A stretch of DNA of 64,000 nt, from assembly GCA_023935145.1 (NCBI GenBank), contig CM043705.1:18546501-18610500 (forward strand), given 5' to 3'. The notes under the pieces were generated by a model. That model was not told the DNA's origin. It ran no database searches and worked only from the letters and a program-made list of their open reading frames with translations. The position numbers and the translations under genes are program-made. This document shows positions 21,455 to 32,294 of this stretch, one piece after another (the stretch's first letter is position 1; each line of letters starts with the position of its first letter). The DNA is from Bretschneidera sinensis (Eukaryota > Streptophyta > Magnoliopsida > Brassicales > Akaniaceae).

Positions 21455-21993
21455 GCTTGAAGAAGATACATATTTATATAAAAAAAATAAAATAAAAAAG
21501 AGGATTAGTTTAGACATTTCATCAAACATGTAATATTAATGAGGGAAAGCAGTGAAACTCACCATCTTGAAAAGAACATATTGCTCACTTGGACAGAATA
21601 TAGCCAACAGTAATATGCAAACTTCTTTTTTCTCCTCCAACCTTAAGCTTTCAGATTTTTTTTTCCACAACCACTACAAGCTGCAATTTGTAGCAACCCT
21701 AACTCTCATGTCCAATGTTCAAATGATGGGGCATTTCCTTTAAGTTTAGCCAAAAAAAAAAATCTTCCAAATAAGCATCAGTTGCTTCCCACCTGCAGTA
21801 AACGTTGCCTCCTGCCAAGAATAGCTTTTGTTTCTTCAATGCAAGGGCAATTTCGAGTTATGAAAGTATAACATCATGGTTTGCATAGTTTTTTAAGCCA
21901 ACAATTGGGATGGAATGCAGTGCAAGTTACAAAAATGGAAGGGAGGTGAATAAAATTATATTGTACCTCAAGGGATGTTAGGATTATTTGCCC

Positions 21994-23060
21994 TTTTAAA
22001 AGTGCAAAAACATATATTAATAATATGCATCATAAGGATGCAAAAGAGTACACGAGTCTTATCCAATTGAAACAACTAGCCAATCAAAATATATTTGACA
22101 TACCAAAATAGAAAAGACAACCGCCAAAATCAAACCAAACTAGACCTGCAACCTCTACACCAAAGCTGCTAAAAAGACTTATGAAAAATTCAGCAACAAA
22201 ATTGCAGCTAACTAAAAGATAGACAAGTAACAGTTCAAAATTTTTGCAGCAACCAAAAATGTTGCAGTAGAAAAACAACAGAAGACAATACAATCATCAA
22301 ACAAAAAAACTACAGAAACAACAAACATGACCAGTTGCAGAAAATCTCCATAAAACAACATACAAACCTCTAGAAAATTGCATAAATAGACCACAAAAAC
22401 TGCAAAAATCCCCTGCAGCCAACCTACACAAAAAAAACTTAAGACTGTTGAATATCCCCCAAAAAACATTGATATGCTACCCAAAAGTCTATAACTGTAG
22501 AATTACTAGCACTCTTATGAAGGACCTACACATATTCTTTAGGAGCAAAACAGATAGGAGTAGTTCACCCAATTGAACACACCATTCTACAGCACAAAAA
22601 CACCTAAAAATCCTAGATGGCAAAAATAAGAAGAAAGAAAAAATAATGCGAATGAAGAAATAGCCATCCGAAAAGATTACGAGGCATATATTAAAAGCAT
22701 ATGAAACCATGGATATTAGATAGAAGAATGCCTAACAAACCCCACAGTAGCTAAGCCTGTGATTAAACTGTAGACCTCGACTAAGGCATCAAAAAACAAA
22801 GAACAACCAAAGAGAATAGCTCTTTTGACAAACCATGGAACACCATTTCTTGAAAATCCACCACAGGAAAGGCTAAAACCCCACTGTCATTGTTGAATCA
22901 ATTAATAACTACCAATAGAGAACATAATAATAGCCTTGAAATTGAGCCTCCAAATTAGATAGAAAAGCGGGTCAAGCCCATTCCTTTTAACTTCCAGGAA
23001 GGCAAGAATGCATAATAATAGCTTTGCTCATATGCATAAAAAAAGAGAGCAGAAAGGCAG
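21994..23060. other. Unassigned DNA right of the MULE
   Basis: The + strand is strongly A/C-rich at 22080-22720, which leaves long minus-strand ORFs open by composition. They encode low-complexity hydrophobic Phe/Leu/Cys/Val sequence without recognisable domains. No gene called. Confidence 0.4.
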
Positions 23061-23075
23061 TTGGTCTAGCTGAAA

Positions 23076-24036
23076 AAACCAAGAAGGCAGCTGGTTTAGC
23101 TTAAACATGTCGACATGTGAGAAGACGTTCCTAGATAATAGTATGAAATGATCTGATGAGAAAAAAGAAAAATAATTTAAATTCATGCATTATATTTGTT
23201 TTAAATATTGATTATTATTGATTGGGATGCTAAAGTATCAGTCTTGATTGTAAAATTATTGATAGACAAATGAGTCTCATAGAGATACAGATATGATAAG
23301 AAAGAAATATGAAAGTATGATATGGTAAAAATTATTTGATTGATTGATTATATGCCGTGAACCTCATAACGAGGTAAATAATGATGTTGAATTGATAATC
23401 TCGAGATGATTAAATATATGATTGAAAATTTGATATATTTGATGATTAATTTAAGAAGAGATTGATAAATAGTTAGAATTATGATGAGTAGTGATAATAG
23501 AATGTTATTATTGAATTATATTAGATAATAGATGAATTAATATTGAGATTATTTGAAAGATTGAATTATCATATGCGAAGAAATAGATGATCAATATTGG
23601 TGAATTAGAAATGATTGAAGTATAAGATGTGATTGTAAATATATAATCGAGTACTTCTAGTAAATTTAATTCACTGAGCTTGTAAGCTCACTCTTTATTG
23701 TTGAAAATTTTCAGGCAGCGGGCAAGGCAGATAGAATTTAGAGATGATATCAGAGTAATTACCTTAAGTAAGTCCCATGGTCAAGTCCTCAGACATTGTA
23801 AGAAGGAAGAAATAAAATTTGTAATAAAATCTTTTCATGCATTTTATTATATTTATATATTTTTTATGATAGGAGAATGATGATGTATCTCCTCTGAAAA
23901 GAGTTAAGGATTTTATGTAAATTTTTAATTTCATCTGATGTATTTTTATATTGTTGCATATAGGTGTCGTGCTGGAATTTCAAAATGTGATGACACCGTC
24001 TCGGGGGGGGGGGCTAATCCGGGATGGGTCGTTAAA
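23076..24036 (+). repeat. 5' LTR of the Tekay-like element
   Basis: Colinear with 26525-27483 over its length. It ends GGGTCGTTAAA, where the 3' copy has GATCGTTACA. The start is approximate because AGGCAG(C/T)TGGT(C/T)TAGCT precedes both copies and is partly duplicated at the 5' side. Confidence 0.75.
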
Positions 24037-24039
24037 ATT

Positions 24040-24057
24040 TTGGTATCAGAACCTTAG
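24040..24057 (+). other. Primer binding site, tRNA-iMet type
   Basis: TTGGTATCAGAACCTTAGG lies three bases after the 5' LTR end. It matches the widespread plant chromovirus primer site TGGTATCAGAGC complementary to initiator tRNA-Met, with a G-to-A change. Confidence 0.8.
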
Positions 24058-24139
24058 GTTTTATGATTCTTTAGACTGCATAAAAAAATTAAAGAAGTAA
24101 AAGATTTAAATAAACTAAATGTTAATGTAGAGTTAGAGG

Positions 24140-25516
24140 ATGATACGTAGACGTGCTAGAGTTAGAAGTGGAGTTATGAATCAGAGAGGACGTGCTAGAC
24201 CCTAAATATTTAGAAAAACTGAAGCGGAAGGGGAGGTCGAGTCTGTGGTTCATGCAAGGGAACAAGGTTGCTAGTATAGCTGGTACTAGTAGAGGTGGGA
24301 GAGAATCTGATATTAGGAAGGATGAGTTGAAAGAAGTTCTTGATCGTGCTATAGAGAGAATGGATGCAGCAGAAGAAAGGGCTGATAATTTCCAAAAGAG
24401 ATTAGAGGAACAGGGTAGAACATAACCTGATGTGGTGAGATAAGAGGCTGATGAGGGAAAATGTGTGTTTGCACATAAGATGCAAGGGGATTGTTTTGTG
24501 AGATTTATTAAATTTAAACCCCAGTCTTTTAAAGGATCTGTAAATCCTATTGAAGCTAAGTAGTGGATTAAACATTTGAGAAATATTTTAAAGTCTTGCT
24601 AGTGACAGATAGGCAGAAGGTTGCTTTTGCTTCATTTAAGCTGGAAGGTGAGGCTTCTCAATAGTGGGATGATATTCTACTTAGATTGAGTACACAAGTA
24701 GATCAATCCTTAACTTGGCCTAAGTTTAAGGATGTGTTCTTTCCGAACTATTTTCCAAATACGTTTTGAGTACAACAGGAGAGAGATTTTATTCATTTAA
24801 GACAGAATACTTCATCTATGGCTGAGTATGATAATAGATTTATAGCCCTTTTGAGGTTTTTACTTGAGTTAGTAAATACAGAGGAGAGGAAATGTAAGAG
24901 ATATTTAGACGGGCTACACTATGAAATTTGGACTAAACTCTCTTATATGGGTATTGGGAATTATGCTATAATGGTGGATAAAATATTACAGATTGAGAAG
25001 GACGCAATGGAGTTTAGAGATAGGATGGATTGGTTGAAGAGGTTTAGATTTGAGGGACCTAGAGGTGGTAGCAGTATGAGTGTGTATAGTGGGTGACCAC
25101 CCCAGAGGATGTGTTCCTTATCACAAGGAACTGTAATACAGAGTCAGAGTCAAAACAGAATCTATTGCTTCTGTAGCTCATAGTAATATTGGTGGGACCT
25201 TTAGATTTGGGAGACAGGCCATGAGAATTGGAAGTTATGGTAGAAGAGTAAGTATGCCACCAAGGGGAAGTGGTAATCTAATGTATGATCAAGAGGCAAG
25301 AGTTTTCTTTAGATGTAATCAAACAGGGCATCTGTCTCAGAATTGTTCTACTCTGATGTGCTTTTTATGTGGCGAGGGAGAACATATTAGCATAGATTAT
25401 CCAGTGGGAAAATCTATTGAGATAAGTGCTGGAGGTTTTGGGAGAAGACAGGTAGAGAGAGGTGGTGGATTAGGGAGTATGCGGGATAGAGACAGAGGAT
25501 CAGTAGCTGAGAGATG
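24140..25516 (+). pseudogene. Tekay-like gag, frameshifted
   Basis: Gag forms the particle that packages element RNA. It starts with MIRRRARVRSGVMNQRGRAR at 24140. A coiled segment follows (LDRAIERMDAAEERADNFQK), then a capsid-like part with FKPQSFKGSVNPIEA and SFKLEGEASQ. It continues through SMAEYDNRFIALLRFLLELV. Two zinc knuckles follow in another frame: RCNQTGHLSQNCS, which has lost its first Cys, and CFLCGEGEHISIDYP, whose last Cys is Tyr. Several stops and frame changes are present. Confidence 0.8.
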
Positions 25517-25565
25517 ATGCAGTGGTTTGTTATAGTCTAGAGACAGCAAAGTCTATGCGTTGACC

Positions 25566-26506
25566 TGTTGGTATTTGTCTAAGGTTTAAACATGGTCAAG
25601 GTCTAAACAAGGTTGGAAGAGGTCAAACATCAAGTCATTGAAGCCTCAGCACACTTGGAGTGTGCCTCAGCACAAAACAGCAAAAATGGGTGTGCATCAG
25701 GTCAGGCCGCGACCTAGACTACCCCAGGCCACGGCGCCTAGAAGGTGGAGGTTTGCTGAGGAGGTCCAGGCCGCGACGCACCCTAACCCAGGCCGAGGTA
25801 CCCAGAGGGACAGCAAGTGTGCCCTACTCTAGGCCGCACCTTGCCCTGTTTCAGGCCGCACCTTGAAGGCACACATAGTCCATTTGATTCAGCCTTTGTT
25901 AAGTGAGTGGAGACATGTCCAAAATGCATAGGATCACTAAGGATTGATCAACGACCATGGTTGATTGGTCATCAAGTTCTAAGGGTGGAGAATGACACTC
26001 AAGATTGGACAAGAAGTTGGTGCACTATATAAAAGGTCACCTAGCTTCATTCTCAACAACAATGTGACATAACTTGTGATCAAAAGTGAGAGAATTGTAA
26101 AGAGTACAAAGACACAAAACAAGAGGGACTCATTTGTAAGGCTGGTTGTTTAGAAGAGTGAGTAGAATAGAAAGGGGATTGAAGGGCTTGTAAAGGGAAT
26201 TTTCTTGGGAAAATTCCAGGGTTAGTTCTTATCACTTTCTGTTTCTTCTTCTACTTTGTTTCTTCAAGAACTTAGGCTTCTTGGAGAGGGGTTTCTATGA
26301 TTGTAAAAGAACCATTGATTAGTGCAGAGAGTTCAGGTGAACTCACGGGGACGTAGGCTATTGCCGAACCTCGATAACAAATCGCTTGTCTTCTTTCTTT
26401 CTTTGATTTCTGTTTCTGTTTCCGATTCCTAATCTTTACAAGTCATTCTAGACTTGGGTGTTTGGAAGATCATCACCTGGGCATCTTGTCAAGGTGATTT
26501 CCAACA
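25566..26506 (+). mobile_element. Solo copia-type LTR
   Basis: Starts TGTTGGTATT and ends GATTTCCAACA, so the ends form the inverted pair TGTTGG/CCAACA. A perfect 5-bp duplication TGACC flanks it (25561-25565 and 26507-26511). A TATA box (CTATATAAAAGG) lies at 26025-26036. Upstream of it, 25700-25870 is unusually G+C-rich and repeats CAGGCCGCGACC / CAGGCCGCACCTTG. Small ORFs there are a composition effect. No internal sequence remains. Confidence 0.92.
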
Positions 26507-27485
26507 TGACCCAACAGGATGAACAGGAAGGCAGTTGGTCTAGCTGAAACATGTCGACATGTGGAAGACGTTCCTAGATAATATTATGAAATGATATGAT
26601 GAGAAAAAAAAGGAAAGATAATTTAAATTCATGCATTACATTTTTTTAAAATATTGATTATTATTTATTGAGATGCTAAAGTATCAGTCTTGATTGTGAA
26701 ATTATTGATAAAAAAATGAGTCTCACAGAGAGACAGATATGATGAGAAAGAAATATGAAAGTATGATATGGTAAAAATTATTTGATTGATTGATTATATG
26801 TTTGAACCTCATAACAAGGTAAATAACGATGTTGAATTGATAATCTCGAGATGATTAAATATATGATTGAAAAATTGATATGTTTGATGTTTAATTTAAG
26901 AAGAGATTGATAAATGGTTGGAATTATGATATGAGTAGTGATAATAGAATATTATTATTGAATTAAATGAGATAATAGATGAATAAATATTTGAAGATTA
27001 TTTGAAAGTTTGAATTATTATATGCGAAGAAATAGATGATTAATATTGGTGAATTAGAAACGATTGAAGTATAAGATGTGACTGAAAATATATAATCGAG
27101 TACTTCTAGTAAATTTAATTCACTAAGCTTGTGAAGCTCACTCCTTATTGTTAAAAATTTTCAGGCAGTGAGCATGACAGATAGTGTTTAGAGCTGATAT
27201 TAGAGCAATTACCTTAAGTAAGTCTCATGCTCAAGTCCTCGGACATTGTAAGAAAGAAGAAAGAAAATTTGTAATAAAATCTTTTCATGCATTTTGTTAT
27301 ATTTATATATTGTTTATGATAGAAGAATGATGATATATCTCTTCTGAAAAAAGTTGAAAATTTGATGTAAAATTTTAATTTCAGCTGATGTATTTTTATA
27401 TTGCTGCATATAGGCGTCATGTTGGAATTTCAAAACGTGATGACACCGTCTCGGGGGTGGCCAACCCACGAAAGATCGTTACAGA

Positions 27486-27660
27486 CCACCATTGTCCCTA
27501 AGCACTCCCTCAATTTCAACATTGCTTGGTTCCCTATAAGCCGAGCTATTGACATCGAATTTTAATACCGAAGCAACATCTAGTTGTTGCCACTTTATAT
27601 TGATCATTTTCTCTTTGATAATAAAGGGTTTGCATATAACAGGGAAGTTGTGAATGACAT
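27486..27660 (-). pseudogene. RNase H-like fragment of LINE (non-LTR) type
   Basis: Minus-strand translation reads WQQLDVASVLKFDVNSSAYR followed by EIEGVLRDNGG, resembling the start of plant LINE-type RNase H domains (W..P..G.LKFNVDGS..., then GGVLRD..G). The first catalytic Asp is present (FDVN). It stops at the right edge of the Tekay-like element, so that element probably inserted into it. No continuation was recognised on the far side. Only about 60 residues remain. Confidence 0.5.
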
Positions 27661-27777
27661 CAACATATTGGTTAGTTAGTTTTGGTTGGATTAACTATTT
27701 TTTTTTTCAAGTTTGACTTAAAAATTGGTTATTAGGGTTTTTCATTTTTTTCTTTTTATAAACCTTGTGGTCACCAA

Positions 27778-28070
27778 GGGTAAGTTTAGTATTGGCAAAT
27801 ATTTTTTATTTTTTATTTTTCACCTCCATTTTCCATAACACTTTGCTCAACAATCAGGATATTATTAACATAATTTGGAAAATGACTCCTCAATTTCCAA
27901 CATGATATTGGAAAACTAAAAAAAAAAAAAATCTAACATTATATTGGAAATGGAAGTGTTATTTTTCAAATTATGTTAAAAATAACTAAAATTTTGAAAA
28001 AAAAATGTTAAGAAAAATGAAGATAAAAATAAAAAATATTTTTCAATACCAAATGCAACCTAAGTGTTTC
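27778..28070. mobile_element. Foldback MITE, about 290 bp
   Basis: The left arm begins GGGTAAGTTTAGTATTGGCA. The reverse complement of the right arm begins GGTTGCATTTGGTATTGAAA. Both arms continue into AAATATTTTTTATTTTT and later AACATAATTTG(G/A)AAAAT. The arms extend over about 130 bp each, so nearly the whole element can fold into a hairpin. The target duplication is not resolved. Confidence 0.6.
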
Positions 28071-28433
28071 ACAATTTTCTTTTATGAAAATAAATCATCA
28101 TTGCATTAAACTAGGAATATCCTTGGTGACAAAAAAGCTACTTGAGACGGAGTTTTCCTCATGCAAATATGCACATAAAAAATAAACCTATCACATCTTA
28201 CTATATGAGTTACAGAGTTAACATCCTGGTGAACATGAATATAATGAACATAAAAAAATAAAAACAAAACTTATTTGGCCTCCTCGACCAACAAGTGATC
28301 CAAAGTTAGTCAAGCTCACTTGGAAATAAGAGTTTCACAATGTTCATCACATTAATTTAAAAAAAAATGTTGACTTGATGGGTTGACCATAACTTGATGA
28401 AATAACTCAACCCAAAGTTTGTCAAAAATTCAA
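28071..28433. other. AT-rich spacer
   Basis: No coding or repeat signal recognised between the MITE and the non-autonomous MULE. Confidence 0.3.
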
Positions 28434-29909
28434 GGGATGATAACATTAACTACCCTGTGTTTTGATCTGTTTTTCAGTTACCTCTCTATTGTTTGGAAAA
28501 TAACAGAAACCTCTCTTTTCCTATTCAACTTTCACATTTTTTAGATAGAACCCCCTTCCGTGTAGTTTTTCGTTAGTCAACCCATTAGATTCCACTCAAA
28601 AGTGAAATCCAACTCAACAAATATTTTTGTAAACCCAAAATTACCATTCCTCTTCATCTATCTTTCCTTCCTTCTCTCTCCATTCAATAATTGAACCAAA
28701 AATTAAACCCGAAAATTTCTAATAGTTTTTCTTCGAAAATTAAACCCAACAATAATAAAAAAAATTAAAAATACAAATTCTATGATTTGGGTTCTTTCTT
28801 CTACCTTCTTCTTCTCCAAACCCAACAACACAAAAATAAAATAAAAATAAAAAATTGTAACATATGGGTTTTTCTTTTCGTTTTCTAGAATTTTCTATTC
28901 CCCTAAACAGTTGTTATAACACTTGAGATTTCAATTTCTCATCATAAAATTTTTCTCTTAACTTTTATATTTTATCCCTATTGTGAAAACAGATTGGGAT
29001 TTTGCCAAAAATCTTCAACTACAAACCTTGGTAACCTAAAAAAATTCATGAAAGAAAGAAAAAACCTAAAAGAAATTCTAATCCATTACTTTTTAGTCTT
29101 TGCACACCTTTCCAAGATCAATAACAATTTCACTCACTCCCACAACACAATCAAAAAACACGAATGAGAGGAGAAATAACTGTAAAAAAAACCAAACAGG
29201 AAAAGATCAATCAACCACTAAAAAAGGTAAAAACCTTAAAAATATTTCTTGAATTAACCAAAAATTATAGGATAGTAGACAGACTAATCAGAAATTCTCT
29301 ATGAATGGCAGACTTAGTGCAGATCGAAGTGAGAGAAAAAACACATGAGATGATAGATGATGTTGTGATCTGAGAGAGAAAAGAAATGATGCGGGGAAAG
29401 AGACAAGAAGTTGGAGTGGGCGTCTCACTGCCGATGATCATCTCGTTGCAGGTATTATGGCAACACCAGGCGTAGTGCAGTTGGGTCGCGTGAAGAGGGT
29501 GATATGAAGGGATTCTTTGTGATTTTCTTGCCAACCGGTTTCAAAGAGTCCCTTTAGTGCCTTGTTCGTGAAATTGCTCAAACTTTTTGTCCAAAAATAT
29601 TTAAGGTAAGAGATAACCCTCAAATCTGACATTGGAAAAGAAGATAAAACCTTATATCTGACATTGGAAAAAAAAAAAAGAAAAGAAGAAGAGAAGAAGT
29701 GAGAAAGAGAAAGAATGAGAGAGAGAAAATATCTAAGTTCCATTTGGGAATTATATACGAGAGTAATGTGGTATTTTCATTTTTTCTATCAAGGGTTAAC
29801 AGATATCGTTTGGTCAAATACAATCAAGTGAGGTTTTTATCATTTTTGAAACAATAGGAATGTGACTGAAAAATAGACCAAAACATAGAGTGGTTTATAT
29901 AACTTTCTC
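28434..29909. mobile_element. Non-autonomous MULE, 1476 bp
   Basis: The left end is GGGATGATAACATTAACTAC. The reverse complement of the right end is GAGAAAGTTATATAAACCAC. Similarity then continues through TGTTTTG(A/G)TCT(G/A)TTTTTCAGT(T/C)AC and beyond, giving TIRs of about 90 bp. Flanks are AAAATTCAA (28425-28433) and AAAATTTAA (29910-29918), a 9-bp duplication with one mismatch, as expected for Mutator-type elements. No transposase was seen. Minus-strand ORFs at 29265-29743 show no recognisable domain; captured host DNA is possible but unproven. Confidence 0.8.
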
Positions 29910-29918
29910 AAAATTTAA

Positions 29919-31411
29919 AGTGATTCGATATATGGACAATTCACCATCTGTCAACAAATTAGCCATGGCATGGCAAGCAATCATATATTGTCATTGTTTA
30001 ATTTTAAAAGGACAATAATAATTTCACACTTTCTATGCTTTAAATTACCTTGCTAATGATCCTTTTGGAGATATGCGTGTAAACTGTTACTCTTTTTTCA
30101 ATATTGATGTACGTGTGCAATCCATTTTATATATGATTTTCTTTTTTTTTTCTTCTATTGTGTGTTTTTTAATAAAATTCTAACAAAGAAAGGCTTAAAA
30201 GGACTTTTGTTTTCTCAATATATTTAATCATCTCTATAAATTGGATTTGGCTCCTTCAAAGGTCTTTGTCATGTACCCACTTTATAGGCTATTAACTCAA
30301 GGTGATGGGGAGCTATATATAGCGACCATCACGTTCTAATAATAATATGTCTATCAAGTAATAGATAAATAATCAGTTGATAATGACTTTTTAAGTCAAT
30401 GTTGGAGCTATAACCTCCTACCTAATACTAACACAACAGATGGAACCCAATTCCAACCTTTTCATTTTTTTTTTACGAATTTTGATGTTAACCAGTCGGT
30501 TTGTGATGGTTGATGATCCATCGACTCCGTACTCTGGTGATGACGAATTTAAATATGAATTTTTTTACTATTTTAAAAAATAAAATAAAAAATTAAGAGA
30601 AAATTGTTTTTATTTTGATTGAGATATCAAATGGTCTCGGATCAAACCCGGAATGCATCAATATTTAAACTATTTAATAAGCTCTTGCTGGTTGATTTTC
30701 GTAAATACTAACATGAAAAGGGATCAAGTCTAGAGGTGGCAATCCATCTAGTTGGGTCGAGTTAATTGAAGGTTGAGTCATTTGAAATTGTATACTGTAT
30801 GGATTTGGATTGAATTGGGTTCTGGTTGAGTTCGAATTATTTTATGACTTTGTTTCGCTTGAAATATGATGTGATCTGATTCAGATCAAATTGTGTTAGG
30901 GATATTTCGTGTTCGGGTTGTCTCTAGTTTCGGATAAGTTTTGAGTTGAACTATTGTGTTATTTTATTTTTCAATTTACAACAATTTCATTTTATCAATT
31001 ATTTGTTAAGTTGGCCTACCCAGTTAGCTTAATTCTATTTAATTTCAAGTTAATTAGAAATAATTTAATATAAAAAGTTTATTCTTAATTTGTTCTTGTG
31101 TCAATATATTTAATTAAATCCAATCCGTGGTTAAAAAATTAATTACTTACACTATTGTATTATAAGAGTGAAAATATAATTTATAGAATTACAAATATAT
31201 TTAAATCCAAGTTGTGGTAAAAAAAAAAATTAATCACTTGCAGTACTATTGTGTTAATTATAAGAGTAACAAATACAATTTATAGCATCACTAATTAAAG
31301 ACATTGGACAAAGAAAATATCTTAACTTATAAGCATAAAAATTAAGGATATATATGCAATTGTTATAGGTATGATCCGTTGAATATTGCATCTTGTGAAT
31401 TGACTACACAT
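29919..31411. other. AT-rich intergenic DNA
   Basis: No gene, exon or element boundary recognised over about 1.5 kb. Confidence 0.35.
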
Positions 31412-31937
31412 TGTTAATGCATTCTGATTTTGGGAAAAATTCCTCATCCAATGATATTATGACATGTGGTAATTTTCAAGGGTAAAAAGGTAATTTCATG
31501 ACTCAGATAGATTAACCAATCAGATGGTTACACTTAGCAAAAGATATAATGGTAATTTTACACTAATGTCCTGATAGTACTACGATACTCCAAGTTATGG
31601 ATAAAATGTTATTTAAACAATTCAGCGTATGGTTATGGGAATCTCATTCCAATCATGACAGTGATAAATCACTCTCCTAATCGGACTTTTCTCTGAAACG
31701 CTATATAAAGGGGCCTTTCATTATCCAAAGGTGCATGTAATCATTACTCACAGCTCTTTACTTTTCATAAGCCCTCCACATTATCCAAAGCTCTATCCTA
31801 ACTTAGGCATCAAAGAGTCGCCCCGGAGGCACGACCCCCCCAGTCCTCTGATCACTTTTAGGATATCTTTTCGTTTCATTTTGTGTAGGTATTGCATTCC
31901 GGCTCTTCAACTACTTGGCAGATTTTCGGCATCAACA
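31412..31937 (+). repeat. 5' LTR of the second Tat element
   Basis: A TATA box (GCTATATAAAGG) lies at about 31700. The 3' end, GCAGATTTTCGGCATCAACA, matches the LTR end of the Tat element at 8822. The start at TGTTAATGCA (31412) is a guess, made to give the expected length of about 500 bp, because no second LTR copy exists in the window. Confidence 0.5.
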
Positions 31938-31940
31938 GAA

Positions 31941-31957
31941 TAGCGCCATCTGTGAGA
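31941..31957 (+). other. Primer binding site of the second Tat element
   Basis: TAGCGCCATCTGTGAGA lies three bases after the LTR end, a mutated form of the TGGCGCC(G/A)TCTGTGGGA site common in this lineage. I cannot assign the tRNA with certainty. Confidence 0.6.
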
Positions 31958-32000
31958 ACTTCATAAATTTTTTAAAAAGAAAAATAACTCATCTGTTACG

Positions 32001-32289
32001 ATGCCTCCTAAAAATGCTACCAAAGACGAAACCAGCCCAACCACTCAGGCCTCTAACCGTGGTCAGCAACAAGGCTCAGAACCCCCTAGTATCCAGGAGC
32101 ATGAAACTTCATAACATAAACATAGCGAACCGTCTGATGGACATACTAGACACAAGCAGCCCTCTCATTCGAATTTGATTGATCCCAACGTCTAGTGAAA
32201 ACCAAAGGTACCTCCTGCCCACATCATTTTGCGGTAGTTAACCAAGAACAATTCTTGGAGCTTACTCCTCAAGTAACAAGTATGGCTAC
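32001..32289 (+). pseudogene. Tat gag, N-terminal segment before the Athila insertion
   Basis: Starts MPPKNATKDETSPTTQASNR, the low-complexity start usual in Tat gag, with stops soon after (HETS then TAA). It ends at the CAGAC target site and resumes at 47642. Confidence 0.65.
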
Positions 32290-32294
32290 CAGAC

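Larger units (their letters stand above)
16215..21993 (+). mobile_element. Mutator-like element (MULE) with two convergent gene remnants
   Basis: The ends are inverted repeats. The left end is GGGGTAAATAATCTAAACAC. The reverse complement of the right end is GGGCAAATAATCCTAACATC. Both continue into TTGAGGTACAATATAATT and a CCATTT(C/T)T.TAAC(C/T)TGCACT block, so the TIRs are at least about 75 bp. Between them lie a MURA-type transposase remnant on + and a GRF-type zinc-finger remnant on - near the right end. A 9-bp target duplication could not be recognised at the T-rich ends. The two-gene convergent layout resembles that of maize MuDR. Confidence 0.75.
23076..27483 (+). mobile_element. Tekay-like (chromovirus) Ty3/gypsy element lacking pol, with nested solo LTR
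   Basis: Two direct repeats of about 0.95 kb (about 23076-24036 and about 26525-27483) share CATGTCGACATGTG near the start. They share GTGATGACACCGTCTCGGGG near the end. The first is followed by an initiator-methionine-type primer site and a gag remnant. No protease, RT or integrase is present, so pol was deleted before or after insertion. The exact LTR starts and the target duplication could not be fixed. A solo copia-type LTR (25566-26506) sits between gag and the 3' LTR. The 5' LTR end carries a run of 11 G (24003-24013). Confidence 0.8.

Noticed and set aside
16206..22002. 9-bp target duplication of the MULE
   Set aside because: The flanks are T- and A-rich and no convincing 9-mer match could be aligned; the TIR evidence is used instead.
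22084..22710. Several minus-strand ORFs rich in Phe, Leu, Cys and Val
   Set aside because: The + strand is A/C-rich here, which opens minus-strand frames by composition. No domain or start context recognised.
25638..25866. Two Arg/Pro-rich ORFs
   Set aside because: They lie in the G+C-rich repeat cluster of a solo LTR with a perfect TSD, and are not genes.
29265..29823. Minus-strand ORFs in the non-autonomous MULE as a gene
   Set aside because: No recognisable domain and low-complexity Ser/Leu/Phe composition; kept only as a possible capture.
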